50,249 nt of DNA from Microbacterium sp. (GTDB lineage Bacteria > Actinomycetota > Actinomycetes > Actinomycetales > Microbacteriaceae): contig NZTV01000028.1 of assembly GCA_002703245.1 (NCBI GenBank), forward strand, positions 1 through 50,249, in the 5' to 3' direction. Shown here in pieces: positions 15,890-24,113 of this stretch (positions are counted from its first letter, which is position 1; the number at the start of each line of letters is the position of its first letter). Under the pieces are notes generated by a model, which was not told the DNA's origin, ran no database searches, and saw only the letters and a program-made list of their open reading frames with translations. A program made the position numbers and the translations under genes.

Positions 15890-17869
15890 TCAGGCAACAG
15901 CGGGGCGGAGCCCGCCCGTCGACGCCGCGAGGCGACGTGCCGCCGACGGCCGTCTCGCCGCGCGCGCCCCGTTGAGGATGACGACCACCTCGGCGACCTC
16001 GTGCACGAAGACGACTCCGGCCAGCCCCACCACGCCCAGAAGCGCCAGCGGGAACAACACGACGATGATCGCCAGGGCGAGCGCGATGTTGACCGTCATG
16101 ATCCTGCGGCCACGTCGGGCGTGGGCGAGCGCGAGCGGGATGATCCGGAGATCGTGGCCGGTGAACGCCGCATCGGCCGACTCGACGGCGGCCGCCGAAC
16201 CGCGCGCCCCCATCGCAAGGCCGACCGTCGCCGACGCCAGGGCCGGCGCGTCGTTGATCCCATCCCCCACCATGGCGCTCGGCCCCCGCGTCACCAGCTC
16301 GTCGATCGCCGCGGCCTTCTCGGCGGGGCGCAGCCCCGCCCGCACGTCGGCGATCCCGGCACCCGAGGCGACCGCGTGGGCGGTACGGGGGTTGTCGCCC
16401 GTGAGCATCACCACCTGCACACCTTGGCGGCGCAACATCGCAACCGTCTCCGCGGCCTCGGGGCGCAGTTCGTCACGCACCCCGATCAGGCCCGCGATTC
16501 GCTCCTGGACCTCGACGGCGACGACGGTCATCCCCAGCCCGGCCATGCGCTCGACCTCGCCGCGGAACGCCCCCACCGGGATCCACCGCGCGCTCCCGAC
16601 CCTCACCCGCCGCCCACCGATCACGCCTGCGACGCCCTCGCCGGCATGCTCGACGACATCCGTCGCCGAGGTCGATGCGCGCCTGCGTGCACCGGCCTGA
16701 ACGATCGCCTCGGCCAGCGGATGCGTACTGGTCGCCTCGAGGGCCCCCGCGAAGCCGAGGACATCCTCGCGTGTGACGGTGGAGGTGGTGCGGACCTCGA
16801 CGACGGAGGGTTCGTTGCGGGTGAGGGTGCCGGTCTTGTCGAAGGCGACGCTTCGGACCGTGCCGAGCTGTTCGAACGCTTGACCGCTCTTGATCACAAC
16901 ACCGAACCGTGAAGCCGAGCCGATGGCGCTGATCACGGTCACAGGCACGGCGATGGCCAGCGCGCACGGCGACGCGGCCACAAGGACCACCAGTGCCCGT
17001 TCGACCCATAGCAGGGGTTCGCCGACGAGCACGCCGTACAACGCCACGAGGCCGGCGACGATCAGGACCGCGGGCACGAGAGGGCGGGAGATCCGGTCGG
17101 CGAGACGGGCACGTTCACCCTTCCGCGCGTGGGCTTGTCCGACGAGTTCGACGATCTGGGTGAGCGAGTTGTCGCGCCCGTCCGCCGTGGCCTCCACGTG
17201 TAGCGTCCCGGCACCGTTCACCGCACCGGCGGGCACCGGGTCGCCCGGCGCGACGTCGACGGGGATCGACTCGCCGGTCACTGCCGAGGTGTCGACGCTG
17301 GAGCGGCCTTCGATGACGATTCCATCGGTGGCGATGCGCTGACCGGCTCCCACGACCAAGATGTCGAGCTCCTGCACCTGCGCGGCCGGTACGGTCACCT
17401 CACCCGACATCTTCGACAGCCGCGCCGTATCGGGCATGAGCGTCAGAAGCTCCCGGAGGCCCTCTTTCGCGCGATCCATGGCGCGGTCTTCGAGGGTTTC
17501 CGCCAGCGAGAACAGGAACGCGAGCGTCGCAGCCTCGCCGACGTGGCCGAGCAGGACGGCTCCGATCGCCGCGATCGTCATCAGCAGGGCGACGCCCAGC
17601 CGACCGTGCCACAGCGCGCGCACCGCCCCCGGAACGAACGTCCATGCTGCCGTCAGCAGCGCTGCGGCCTGGAGCACGGCGGCGGGCACCGCCGCACCCC
17701 CCACCTCCGCACCGTAGCCCGCCGCGAGGAGGACACCCGATGCGAGGGAGGGAATGAGAGCGGGGTCACGCCACCACGGCGGCCTGTGCGCGGACCGGGG
17801 AACGTCGACCGCAGCGTCGGTGTCGGCGAGGTCGGTGGGGGTTTCGGGCGCGCAACACGCGGCGCTCAC
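15890..17869 (-). CDS. ctpG: P1B-type heavy-metal ATPase, CtpG/CmtA-like (SPC motif)
   Basis: 659 residues from GTG 17867-17869, which shares GTGA with the cmtR stop. Motifs are TGES, SPC in the metal-site helix (Ser300-Pro-Cys302), DKTGT (Asp344), STHPLA, GDGINDAP, and HEVAEVVVILNGARA (His623) in the last helix. There is no N-terminal heavy-metal-associated domain, only an AACCAPE Cys pair near residue 5. SPC with a C-terminal HE motif places it in the P1B-4-like group; the HExxEVxVIxNG form resembles mycobacterial CtpG, whose gene is also beside cmtR. The likely substrate is Cd2+, Pb2+, Zn2+ or Co2+ export; the motif alone does not decide. Confidence 0.85.
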   Translation of the reverse strand: MSAACCAPETPTDLADTDAAVDVPRSAHRPPWWRDPALIPSLASGVLLAAGYGAEVGGAAVPAAVLQAAALLTAAWTFVPGAVRALWHGRLGVALLMTIAAIGAVLLGHVGEAATLAFLFSLAETLEDRAMDRAKEGLRELLTLMPDTARLSKMSGEVTVPAAQVQELDILVVGAGQRIATDGIVIEGRSSVDTSAVTGESIPVDVAPGDPVPAGAVNGAGTLHVEATADGRDNSLTQIVELVGQAHARKGERARLADRISRPLVPAVLIVAGLVALYGVLVGEPLLWVERALVVLVAASPCALAIAVPVTVISAIGSASRFGVVIKSGQAFEQLGTVRSVAFDKTGTLTRNEPSVVEVRTTSTVTREDVLGFAGALEATSTHPLAEAIVQAGARRRASTSATDVVEHAGEGVAGVIGGRRVRVGSARWIPVGAFRGEVERMAGLGMTVVAVEVQERIAGLIGVRDELRPEAAETVAMLRRQGVQVVMLTGDNPRTAHAVASGAGIADVRAGLRPAEKAAAIDELVTRGPSAMVGDGINDAPALASATVGLAMGARGSAAAVESADAAFTGHDLRIIPLALAHARRGRRIMTVNIALALAIIVVLFPLALLGVVGLAGVVFVHEVAEVVVILNGARAARRPSAARRLAASTGGLRPAVA

Positions 17870-18246
17870 GAACCCTCCACCGCGACCCACGCACCGCGGT
17901 CGGTCGCGCAGCATCCCGGAAGCGCGCAGCCCTCACCATCGCACGACACCCCGTCGTCGAAGGCGATCACGGCGTCCACGAGCACGGTGATGGCGTGTGT
18001 GAGGTGCGCGTCGGCGATCTCGTAGCGCGTCTGGCGCCCCTCCGGAATCGCGACGACGAGACCGCACCCGCGCAGACACGCGAGGTGATTGGAGACGTTG
18101 GTCCGGCTGAGGTCGAGGGTTTCCGCCAACCGTGCGGGGTAGCCCGGTCCCTCGATGAGCTCGAGCAGTATGCGGGAGCGTGTCGGGTCGGTCATCGCCC
18201 GACCCAACCGGGTCATGACATCGATACCCGAAGCAATGGTCAGCAC
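17866..18246 (-). CDS. cmtR: ArsR/SmtB family Cd(II)/Pb(II) sensor, CmtR-like
   Basis: 126 residues from GTG 18244-18246. With this start the protein aligns without gaps to Mycobacterium tuberculosis CmtR from residue 1 (MLT...RLGRA...DPTR.RIL). The three cysteines that bind Cd/Pb there fall at identical positions: Cys57 and Cys61 in ACLRGCGLVV, and Cys102. The recognition helix is LSRTNVSNHLACLR. The C-terminus has extra cysteines (107, 112, 113). CmtR represses until metal binds. TATAGT lies 6 nt before GTG, so the mRNA is probably leaderless, and a 9-bp inverted repeat brackets that promoter. It is co-transcribed with the ATPase. Confidence 0.9.
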   Translation of the reverse strand: MLTIASGIDVMTRLGRAMTDPTRSRILLELIEGPGYPARLAETLDLSRTNVSNHLACLRGCGLVVAIPEGRQTRYEIADAHLTHAITVLVDAVIAFDDGVSCDGEGCALPGCCATDRGAWVAVEGS

Positions 18247-18274
18247 ACGCTGACTATACAGCGGCTGCTGACCA
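18237..18274 (-). promoter_or_regulatory. CmtR operator: inverted repeat around the cmtR promoter
   Basis: TGGTCAGCA (18237-18245) and TGCTGACCA (18266-18274) form a perfect 9-bp inverted repeat with a 20-bp spacer. The spacer holds the -10 TATAGT (minus strand, 18253-18258), and one arm covers the GTG start codon. A bound repressor would block polymerase directly. Autoregulation is inferred from position. Confidence 0.7.
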
Positions 18275-18312
18275 TTTGCATGGCTCACCGACGCTGTCAC
18301 CCGTCTACCGGA

Positions 18313-18480
18313 TCAGCAGTTGCAGGAACACGAGCGCTTCTCGGCGGTCACCTCACCCCGAATCAGTGACGTCCACGCCTCGCCGTCGAACCAGCGCTCT
18401 CGCCCGGGAACCTGCGAATCCGCGTACCACCCCGCCGGCCGTACGGTCTCTACCTTCATGAAGGCGGAACCACTCGCCAT
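18313..18480 (-). CDS. 55-residue DUF2510 protein with CSCNC tail, predicted Zur target
   Basis: The start ATG 18478-18480 is set by GAGAGGAG 7 nt upstream. Residues 16-40 form a complete small DUF2510 unit (PAGWYADSQ...RERWFDGEAWTS) with its conserved Trp and Gly-Trp-Tyr residues. The last five residues are CSCNC, a CxCxC pattern suited to binding a soft metal or zinc. There is no signal peptide or membrane segment, although DUF2510 usually precedes membrane domains. It lies 66 nt upstream of the cmtR start on the same strand, and a Zur-like box abuts its -10. A zinc store or chaperone role is an inference; the function is unknown. Confidence 0.75.
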   Translation of the reverse strand: MASGSAFMKVETVRPAGWYADSQVPGRERWFDGEAWTSLIRGEVTAEKRSCSCNC

Positions 18481-18524
18481 CGCCCATCTCCTCTCGATCG
18501 ACCGCGTCGCACGCGGATCACCAC

Positions 18525-18553
18525 AGGCTAATCGAGAATGAAGATCGCTTTCC
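18525..18553 (-). promoter_or_regulatory. Zur-like box and -10 of the CxCxC miniprotein gene
   Basis: On the minus strand GGAAAGCGATCTTCATTCTC (18534-18553) matches the znuA box at 14 of 20 positions. The hexamer TAGCCT (18525-18530) follows after 3 nt. This repeats the box-then-minus-10 layout of the znuA and zur promoters. The leader to the ATG would be about 38 nt. Confidence 0.55.
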
Positions 18554-18614
18554 ATTGCCGCGCGATGCCTGGGCCGATCACCTACACACGGCGCGCGCGT
18601 CGTACAGGAGCCGA

Positions 18615-19598
18615 TCAGACGAACAGCGCGCCCGGCACGCGCGAGCGCATCCACGCGTCGACACTTCGGTACGCGGCCTGTCGCGCATCCGGCGCCGAGA
18701 GGAACACGTCGTGCACGGCGCCGTCGATCCTCGCGATCGTCACATGCGGGCCCAGTCGCGTGGCCGCGCGGGCGATCTCGTCCACCACGAGCACCGCATC
18801 GGCCGCGGTCATCTCCGGTGACCACACGAACGGATTGACGGTGCGGCGCGAGAGCAACACGAGGACCGGGCATGCGATGTCCAGGCCCCCGTCGACGCGG
18901 CGATGCCCTTCCAACACCGCGTTCAGCCAGCCGGGATGGGTCGCGAAGCCCCGAGCGGGCCGCCATGCGGCCGGCATGTCACCGCGCGGCGCGGTTCCCA
19001 GCTCGGTGAGGGCCCGGGTGTAGAAGCCGAGGTCGACCTGTGGGTGGCTGCCGAACGGGTCGAAGCGGGCCCGAGCCCCGACCACCGGCGCGATGGCCTG
19101 ACGCGCGAAGGCGCCGGTCTGGAACTCCAACCAAGGCGCGTTGAGCACCAGGCGATCCACCCGTCCCGGATGGCGGGCCGTCCACAGCGCGAGGGTGAGG
19201 CCACCTGTCGAGTGCCCTTGCAACACCAGACGACGCCGCCCGGAGCCGATCGCGGCGAGCGCCGCGTCGATATCGGCGTCGTACTCGTCCAACGAGGCGA
19301 TGTACCCCGGAGTGTTCCCCTCGCGGAGACTGCGTCCGTAGCGGCGCAGATCCAACGCGTAGAAGCGGGCACCGAGCGCGTTCCAGAAGCGCGCGACCTC
19401 ACGGTGGAAGAAGTAGTCGGACCAGCCGTGGACACTGAGAACGTCGACATCGCGCAGCGGTCCGGTCAGGGCGCTGAGGGCACCGGGGATGCTGCGCACG
19501 AGGGTCGCGACGATCTCGCCGTCCGTGCCGGCCGGCAACGGCAGCGTCTGCTGCTCGAACGGCGCCCCCAGGACGTCGGAGGTCCAGACGCCGGGCAT
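18615..19598 (-). CDS. alpha/beta hydrolase, monoacylglycerol-lipase-like
   Basis: 327 residues. The nucleophile elbow is GHSTGG (Ser in LVLQGHSTGGLTL) and the oxyanion region is SVHGWSDYFF. A late HDVFLS supplies the catalytic His. The LRRYGRS segment is typical of serine aminopeptidase S33 / monoacylglycerol lipase (Hydrolase_4) proteins. There is no signal peptide, so cytoplasmic lipid or ester hydrolysis is probable; the substrate is not evident. TAGACT (19605-19610, minus strand) is exactly 6 nt before the ATG, implying its own leaderless promoter and separating it from the MFS gene behind it. Confidence 0.85.
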   Translation of the reverse strand: MPGVWTSDVLGAPFEQQTLPLPAGTDGEIVATLVRSIPGALSALTGPLRDVDVLSVHGWSDYFFHREVARFWNALGARFYALDLRRYGRSLREGNTPGYIASLDEYDADIDAALAAIGSGRRRLVLQGHSTGGLTLALWTARHPGRVDRLVLNAPWLEFQTGAFARQAIAPVVGARARFDPFGSHPQVDLGFYTRALTELGTAPRGDMPAAWRPARGFATHPGWLNAVLEGHRRVDGGLDIACPVLVLLSRRTVNPFVWSPEMTAADAVLVVDEIARAATRLGPHVTIARIDGAVHDVFLSAPDARQAAYRSVDAWMRSRVPGALFV

Positions 19599-19621
19599 GC
19601 GGCGAGTCTAGCCACCGACTC

Positions 19622-20821
19622 TCAGGCGATCGACCGCAGCCGATGGTGGGCCAGCAGCCGGAATCCCGCCGCGAGGAGGACGGCGGCACCGATCACCACG
19701 GCCATCGGGACCGCGGTGTCCTCACCCCAGGCGCCGACTATGGGCGAGGCGACCGCGCCGAGCAGGAACTGCGCCGCGCCGAGCACCGCGGCGCCGGACC
19801 CACGGACGGTCGGGGTGCGGGCCAGGGCGAGCGCCGACGCGTTCGACATCGTGAAACCGGCCCCGGCCGTCAGCAGGAGCGCACAGGCGATGAACAGGCC
19901 GGGGCTGAGCAGTCCGGACCACACCAGGACTCCGAGTGCCGCGGCACCGCAGCCGAGCAGTCCCACACCGAAGGTGAGCATGCGGCCGGGGCCGATGCGC
20001 GGGGCGATCCGGGCGTTCAGCAGATTCGCGCTGACGATCCCGAGCGCGCCGACGGCGAACGCGAGGGCGTAGAGGAAGGGGTCCATGCCCAGCACCTCCT
20101 GGCCGACGAACGGCGACGCGGAGATGTAGGCCATCATGGCCGCGAACGCGGTGGCGACGGTCAACGCGTAGGCCCCGAAACCGCGCGTGCGCGCCGCGGA
20201 GACGAGCATCCCGAAGATCGCGCCCGCGCCGCCGGTCTGACGGCGTTCGGGCGGGAGCGACTCGGGCACGACCAGGACGGCGAGCAGGAACATCGTCACC
20301 GACACGACGGCGAGCACGACGAGGACCCCGCGCCATCCCGCGAGGACGGCCACCGCACCCCCGATCGGCGGGGCGACCAACGGGCCGAGCGCCGTCACGG
20401 TGGCCAGGAGGCTGAGGGCGCGCACCGCCGTCTCCCCGACGCTCAGGTCCACCGCGATGGCGCGCGCGACGACGATCCCGGCCGCGCCGGTGAATCCCTG
20501 CAACAGCCGGAGCGCGACGAACAGTTCGATGCTCGGGGTGAACACCATGAGGATGCCCGACGCGGCGAAGACCCCCATCGCCGCCAGCATCACCGGGCGT
20601 CGACCGAACCGATCCGAGAGCGGGCCGAGCACGAGCTGTCCGGCGCCGATCCCGAGCAGGAACGCCGTGAGGGTCAACTGGACCGCCGAGGCCGGGGCCC
20701 CGAGGTCGGAGGCGATGTCGGTGAACGACGCCAGGTACATGTCGGTCGCGAACGGACCGACGGCGGCGAGGAACCCGAGCGCGGCGATCAGCCCCGGGGT
20801 GAGGCTTCGCGCGGGGCTCAC
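19622..20821 (-). CDS. Bcr/CflA-type multidrug efflux MFS transporter
   Basis: 399 residues with 12 hydrophobic helices. The N-terminus GFLAAVGPFATDMYLASFTDIASDL is the typical opening of the drug:H+ antiporter-1 Bcr/CflA subfamily. Motif A is GPLSDRFGRRPVML between helices 2 and 3. Family members export chloramphenicol, bicyclomycin and similar compounds; the substrate here is unknown. The GTG start at 20819-20821 overlaps the stop of the reductase gene (GTGA), so the two are translated from one message. It is the last gene of the menG - polyprenyl synthase - reductase - MFS run. Confidence 0.88.
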   Translation of the reverse strand: MSPARSLTPGLIAALGFLAAVGPFATDMYLASFTDIASDLGAPASAVQLTLTAFLLGIGAGQLVLGPLSDRFGRRPVMLAAMGVFAASGILMVFTPSIELFVALRLLQGFTGAAGIVVARAIAVDLSVGETAVRALSLLATVTALGPLVAPPIGGAVAVLAGWRGVLVVLAVVSVTMFLLAVLVVPESLPPERRQTGGAGAIFGMLVSAARTRGFGAYALTVATAFAAMMAYISASPFVGQEVLGMDPFLYALAFAVGALGIVSANLLNARIAPRIGPGRMLTFGVGLLGCGAAALGVLVWSGLLSPGLFIACALLLTAGAGFTMSNASALALARTPTVRGSGAAVLGAAQFLLGAVASPIVGAWGEDTAVPMAVVIGAAVLLAAGFRLLAHHRLRSIA

Positions 20822-22191
20822 TCGCCGCGTGAGATGGCGACCATCTCGTCGCGCGGCACGACCTTGATCCGCTCCCGCTCGGCTGCCGCGCCGAGCGCGA
20901 TCTCGTGGGCGTCCAGGCGGTGCCAACCGGCGAGGTCGGTCCAGGCCACGCCGCGCTCGGCAAGCAGGGCCGGGATCGCCTCCGCAGACGGGTCCACCGG
21001 GTTCCACCAGGAGCCCTGGTCGTTGATGAGGTGGCCGACCGTCTCCATCGCGTCGGACTTGGTGTGACCGATCAGCCCCACCGGGCCGCGTTTGATCCAC
21101 CCGGTGGCGTAGACGCCGGGCACCCGCTCGTTGTTCTCGGGGTGCAGCACCTGGCCCTCGTGGTTCGGGATGACCCCGTGCCGGTCGTCGAACGGGACCC
21201 CCGGCAGAGGCGAACCGAAGTAGCCGACAGCCCGGTACAGCTGTTGGATCGGCAGTTCGCGCACCTCTCCGGTGCCGACCACGCCCCCCTCGCCGTCGGG
21301 ACGGGTGCGCTCGTACACGAGCGCAGACACCCGACCGGCCTCGTCCTTCTTGACCTCGAGGGGCTTGGACCAGAAGTGCAGGTGGAGTCGACGCGATGCG
21401 CCGCCTCCGGCGCCGTTGGCCGCATCGGAGGTCCGCCACTTCTGCAAGACCCGGTCGATGACCATGACCTGCTTGTTGGTGGCGATGGCATCCTTCGACG
21501 CCTCGTCGTAGTCGAAGTCCTCGTCGTACACGACCACGTCGACGTCGCGCTGCTCGCCGAGCTCGCGCAACTCCAGCGGGGTGAACTTCACCTGTGCGGG
21601 TCCGCGACGCCCGAACACGTGCACGTCGGTGACGGCCGACGCCGCCAGTCCCGCGTGCACATTGTCCGGGATCTCGGTGGGAAGCAGGTCCTCGGCGTGC
21701 TTGGCGAGCATGCGCGCCACGTCGAGCGCGACGTTCCCGTTGCCGATGACGGCCACCGACTCCGCATCCAGCGGCCATTCGCGGGGCACGTCCGGGTGTC
21801 CGTCGAACCAGCTGACGAAGTCGGCGGCGCCGAACGACCCCTCGGCGTCGATGCCGGGGATCTCCAGCGACGCGTCGCGGGCCGCTCCGGTGGCGAAGAT
21901 GACCGCGTTGTAGTGGTGCTTGAGGTCGTCGAGGGTGATGTCCTCGCCGAAACGCACGTTGCCGAAGATGCGGATGTCGCCCCGGTCGAGCACGCCGCGC
22001 AACGCGTTGACGATCCCCTTGATCCGAGGGTGGTCGGGGGCCACGCCGTAGCGGACGAGTCCGTAGGGCGCCGGCAGGTGCTCGAACAGGTCGATGGACA
22101 CGTCGAAGGCACGCTCCGCCTTGAGCAGGATGTCGGCGGCGTAGATGCCGGCGGGGCCCGCGCCGACGATCGCCAGTCGCAAGGTGGTCAT
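20818..22191 (-). CDS. fprA: ferredoxin/adrenodoxin-type NADP+ reductase (FprA-like)
   Basis: 457 residues from ATG 22189-22191, with GAAAGGA upstream. The FAD motif is AIVGAGPAGIYAA, and LVRYGVAPDHPRIK is a hallmark of adrenodoxin-reductase-like flavoproteins. The NADP motif is VIGNGNVALDVARML, and the C-terminal GWIKRGPVGLIGHTKSDA contacts FAD. It moves electrons between NADPH and a ferredoxin, or through an iron-sulfur protein to P450s. No ferredoxin gene is in the window. Its place directly behind the polyprenyl synthase gene is operonic by spacing (49 nt), but a functional link to quinone synthesis is not proven. Confidence 0.92.
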   Translation of the reverse strand: MTTLRLAIVGAGPAGIYAADILLKAERAFDVSIDLFEHLPAPYGLVRYGVAPDHPRIKGIVNALRGVLDRGDIRIFGNVRFGEDITLDDLKHHYNAVIFATGAARDASLEIPGIDAEGSFGAADFVSWFDGHPDVPREWPLDAESVAVIGNGNVALDVARMLAKHAEDLLPTEIPDNVHAGLAASAVTDVHVFGRRGPAQVKFTPLELRELGEQRDVDVVVYDEDFDYDEASKDAIATNKQVMVIDRVLQKWRTSDAANGAGGGASRRLHLHFWSKPLEVKKDEAGRVSALVYERTRPDGEGGVVGTGEVRELPIQQLYRAVGYFGSPLPGVPFDDRHGVIPNHEGQVLHPENNERVPGVYATGWIKRGPVGLIGHTKSDAMETVGHLINDQGSWWNPVDPSAEAIPALLAERGVAWTDLAGWHRLDAHEIALGAAAERERIKVVPRDEMVAISRGE

Positions 22192-22240
22192 GGGTGTCCT
22201 TTCTTTTCGCACCGGAGCGGCCGCGCGGGGACGGCGCCGG

Positions 22241-23296
22241 TCAGCTGGAGCGGTCGGCGACCGCGCGCGCGAAGCGGGTGAGACCCTCGCGGACGGGGCC
22301 GTCGGGAAGCGGGTCGAGCGCCGCGATGGCTCCGCGTGACCACGTGTGGGCGAGATCGAGCGTGGCACGCGTCGCCTCATGGTCGCGCAACTCTGCGAGT
22401 GGCTCGTCGAGGATGACCGGATCGGCCCCGTCCGCGATCCGTGCGACGCCGTCGTCGATGCGCTCGCGGAGGTCGACCGAGGCGTCGTCGTCGCGCTGGC
22501 CGAGCAGGAGGAAGGGCATCGTGGGCACGCCGGCACGCAGGTCGGTGCCGGGCACCTTGCCGGTCTCGTCGGGGTCGTTGGAGAGATCGATCACGTCGTC
22601 GAGCAGCTGGAAGGCGACACCGGCCTTCTCGCCGAACTCCACCAGCGGGGCCTCGAACTCGCTAGGGGCGTCGCTGAAGAGGGCACCGGCCTGCGCGGAC
22701 GCGGCGATGAGCGACCCGGTCTTGTCGGCGAGCACCTGCAGGTAGAACGCGACACGGTCGTCGTTCTCGTGCGGCCCGACCGTCTCGTGCATCTGGCCGA
22801 GCACGAGGCGTTCGAACGTGTCCGCCTGCAACTGGATGGCCCGTTCACCGAGCTTGGCCATGAGTTGGCTGGCACGGGAGAACAACAGGTCACCGGTGAG
22901 GATGGCCACACTGTTGCCCCACACCGAATGCGCGCTGGGCACTCCGCGCCGACGGTCCGCTTCGTCCATGACGTCGTCGTGGTACAGCGAGCCCAGGTGG
23001 GTCAGTTCGAGCGCGGTCGCCGCGTCGATCACCCGTTCGGTCGTCCCCTCGCCGAGCTGCGCCGTCAGCAGCGCGAGCATGGGCCGTACCCGCTTGCCGC
23101 CGGCGTCGAAGAGGTACCGGCTGGTCGCGTTCGTCAGGGTGTCGGCGGTCGTCAGCTCCGCTTCGAGGGAGCGGTCGACGCGCTCGAGCCCAGCCTCGAC
23201 CTTCGCGAGCAGGCGACGGGATCGGGGACCCGCGAAGACGCGATCGGCCAGGCCGAGCTTGCCCGCGATCGGCGAGCCCTGCGCTGAGGGAGTCAC
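22241..23296 (-). CDS. all-trans polyprenyl diphosphate synthase (menaquinone side chain)
   Basis: 351 residues. First Asp-rich motif: YHDDVMDEADRRRG (DDxxD). Second: LLDDVIDLSND. GGKRVRP lies in the substrate-binding loop. It condenses isopentenyl diphosphate units onto an allylic primer. Large-chain products (C40-C60) are expected for a long-chain member with small residues before the first motif, and adjacency to menG points to the menaquinone tail. The GTG start has TAGGCT 6 nt upstream (23303-23308), so the gene seems to have its own leaderless promoter although it follows menG closely. Confidence 0.92.
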   Translation of the reverse strand: MTPSAQGSPIAGKLGLADRVFAGPRSRRLLAKVEAGLERVDRSLEAELTTADTLTNATSRYLFDAGGKRVRPMLALLTAQLGEGTTERVIDAATALELTHLGSLYHDDVMDEADRRRGVPSAHSVWGNSVAILTGDLLFSRASQLMAKLGERAIQLQADTFERLVLGQMHETVGPHENDDRVAFYLQVLADKTGSLIAASAQAGALFSDAPSEFEAPLVEFGEKAGVAFQLLDDVIDLSNDPDETGKVPGTDLRAGVPTMPFLLLGQRDDDASVDLRERIDDGVARIADGADPVILDEPLAELRDHEATRATLDLAHTWSRGAIAALDPLPDGPVREGLTRFARAVADRSS

Positions 23297-23348
23297 CCTC
23301 CCAGCCTACCGGCGCGCACTCGGGGGTCGGACCGCGCGGGACGCACGC

Positions 23349-24104
23349 TCACGCGGCGGGCTTGGTGGCGCGGTGCAGGGCCACGATGCCCCCGGTGAGA
23401 TTGCGGTAGGCGACCCCGGTCCACCCGGCTTCACGGATCCACCCCATGAGCGTGCGCTGGTCCGGCCAGTCGCGGATCGACTCGTTGAGGTAGTCGTAGG
23501 CCTCGCTGTTCGAGCTGACGGTCTTGGCCACCGTTGGAAGCACCCGGTCGTTGTAGAAGGAGTAGAGCTTCCGGAACGCCGACGACGGCGGGTGGGAGAA
23601 CTCACAGATCACCAGGCGCCCGCCGGGCTTGGTCACCCGCAGCAGCTCCCCGAGCGCGACGCGCGGTTCGTTGACGTTGCGAAGTCCGAACGACATCGTG
23701 ACGGCATCGAACTCGGCGTCGTCGAAGGGGAGGGCGGTGGCGTCGGCTTCGACGAAGAACAGGTTCGGGATGCCACCGCCGGGCGCGGAGGCGCCGTGGC
23801 GACGCTCACCCTCGGCGAGCATCCCCGGGGAGAAGTCGGCCGCGACGACCTGCGCTCCGCTACGGGCCAGCGAGACGCTGGACGCGCCCGTGCCGGCGGC
23901 AAGATCCAAGATGCGCTCCCCCGCCTTCGGCGCGACGGCCCGCGTGGTCGCCGCACGCCACATCCGGTCATTGCCGAGGCTCAGCACGGTGTTGGTGCGG
24001 TCGTAGCCGGCTGCGACACCGTCGAACATGCCCGAGACCCGCGCGGGGTCCTTGCCCAGGTCGGCGCGGTTGGGTTCGGCGGATTCGGGTGCGTCGGGGG
24101 TCAC
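23349..24104 (-). CDS. menG: demethylmenaquinone methyltransferase
   Basis: 251 residues of the UbiE/MenG type. SAM-binding motif I is [16 protein letters not shown], followed by [11 protein letters not shown] and [19 protein letters not shown], the UbiE signature region. The C-terminus contains [21 protein letters not shown]. It adds the 2-methyl group in the last step of menaquinone synthesis. The GTG start has TAGAGT 6 nt upstream (24111-24116, minus strand), overlapping the TAG stop codon of the DUF402 gene, so this hexamer serves two purposes. Downstream are the polyprenyl synthase and reductase. Confidence 0.95.
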   Translation of the reverse strand: MTPDAPESAEPNRADLGKDPARVSGMFDGVAAGYDRTNTVLSLGNDRMWRAATTRAVAPKAGERILDLAAGTGASSVSLARSGAQVVAADFSPGMLAEGERRHGASAPGGGIPNLFFVEADATALPFDDAEFDAVTMSFGLRNVNEPRVALGELLRVTKPGGRLVICEFSHPPSSAFRKLYSFYNDRVLPTVAKTVSSNSEAYDYLNESIRDWPDQRTLMGWIREAGWTGVAYRNLTGGIVALHRATKPAA

Positions 24105-24113
24105 CCTTCGACT

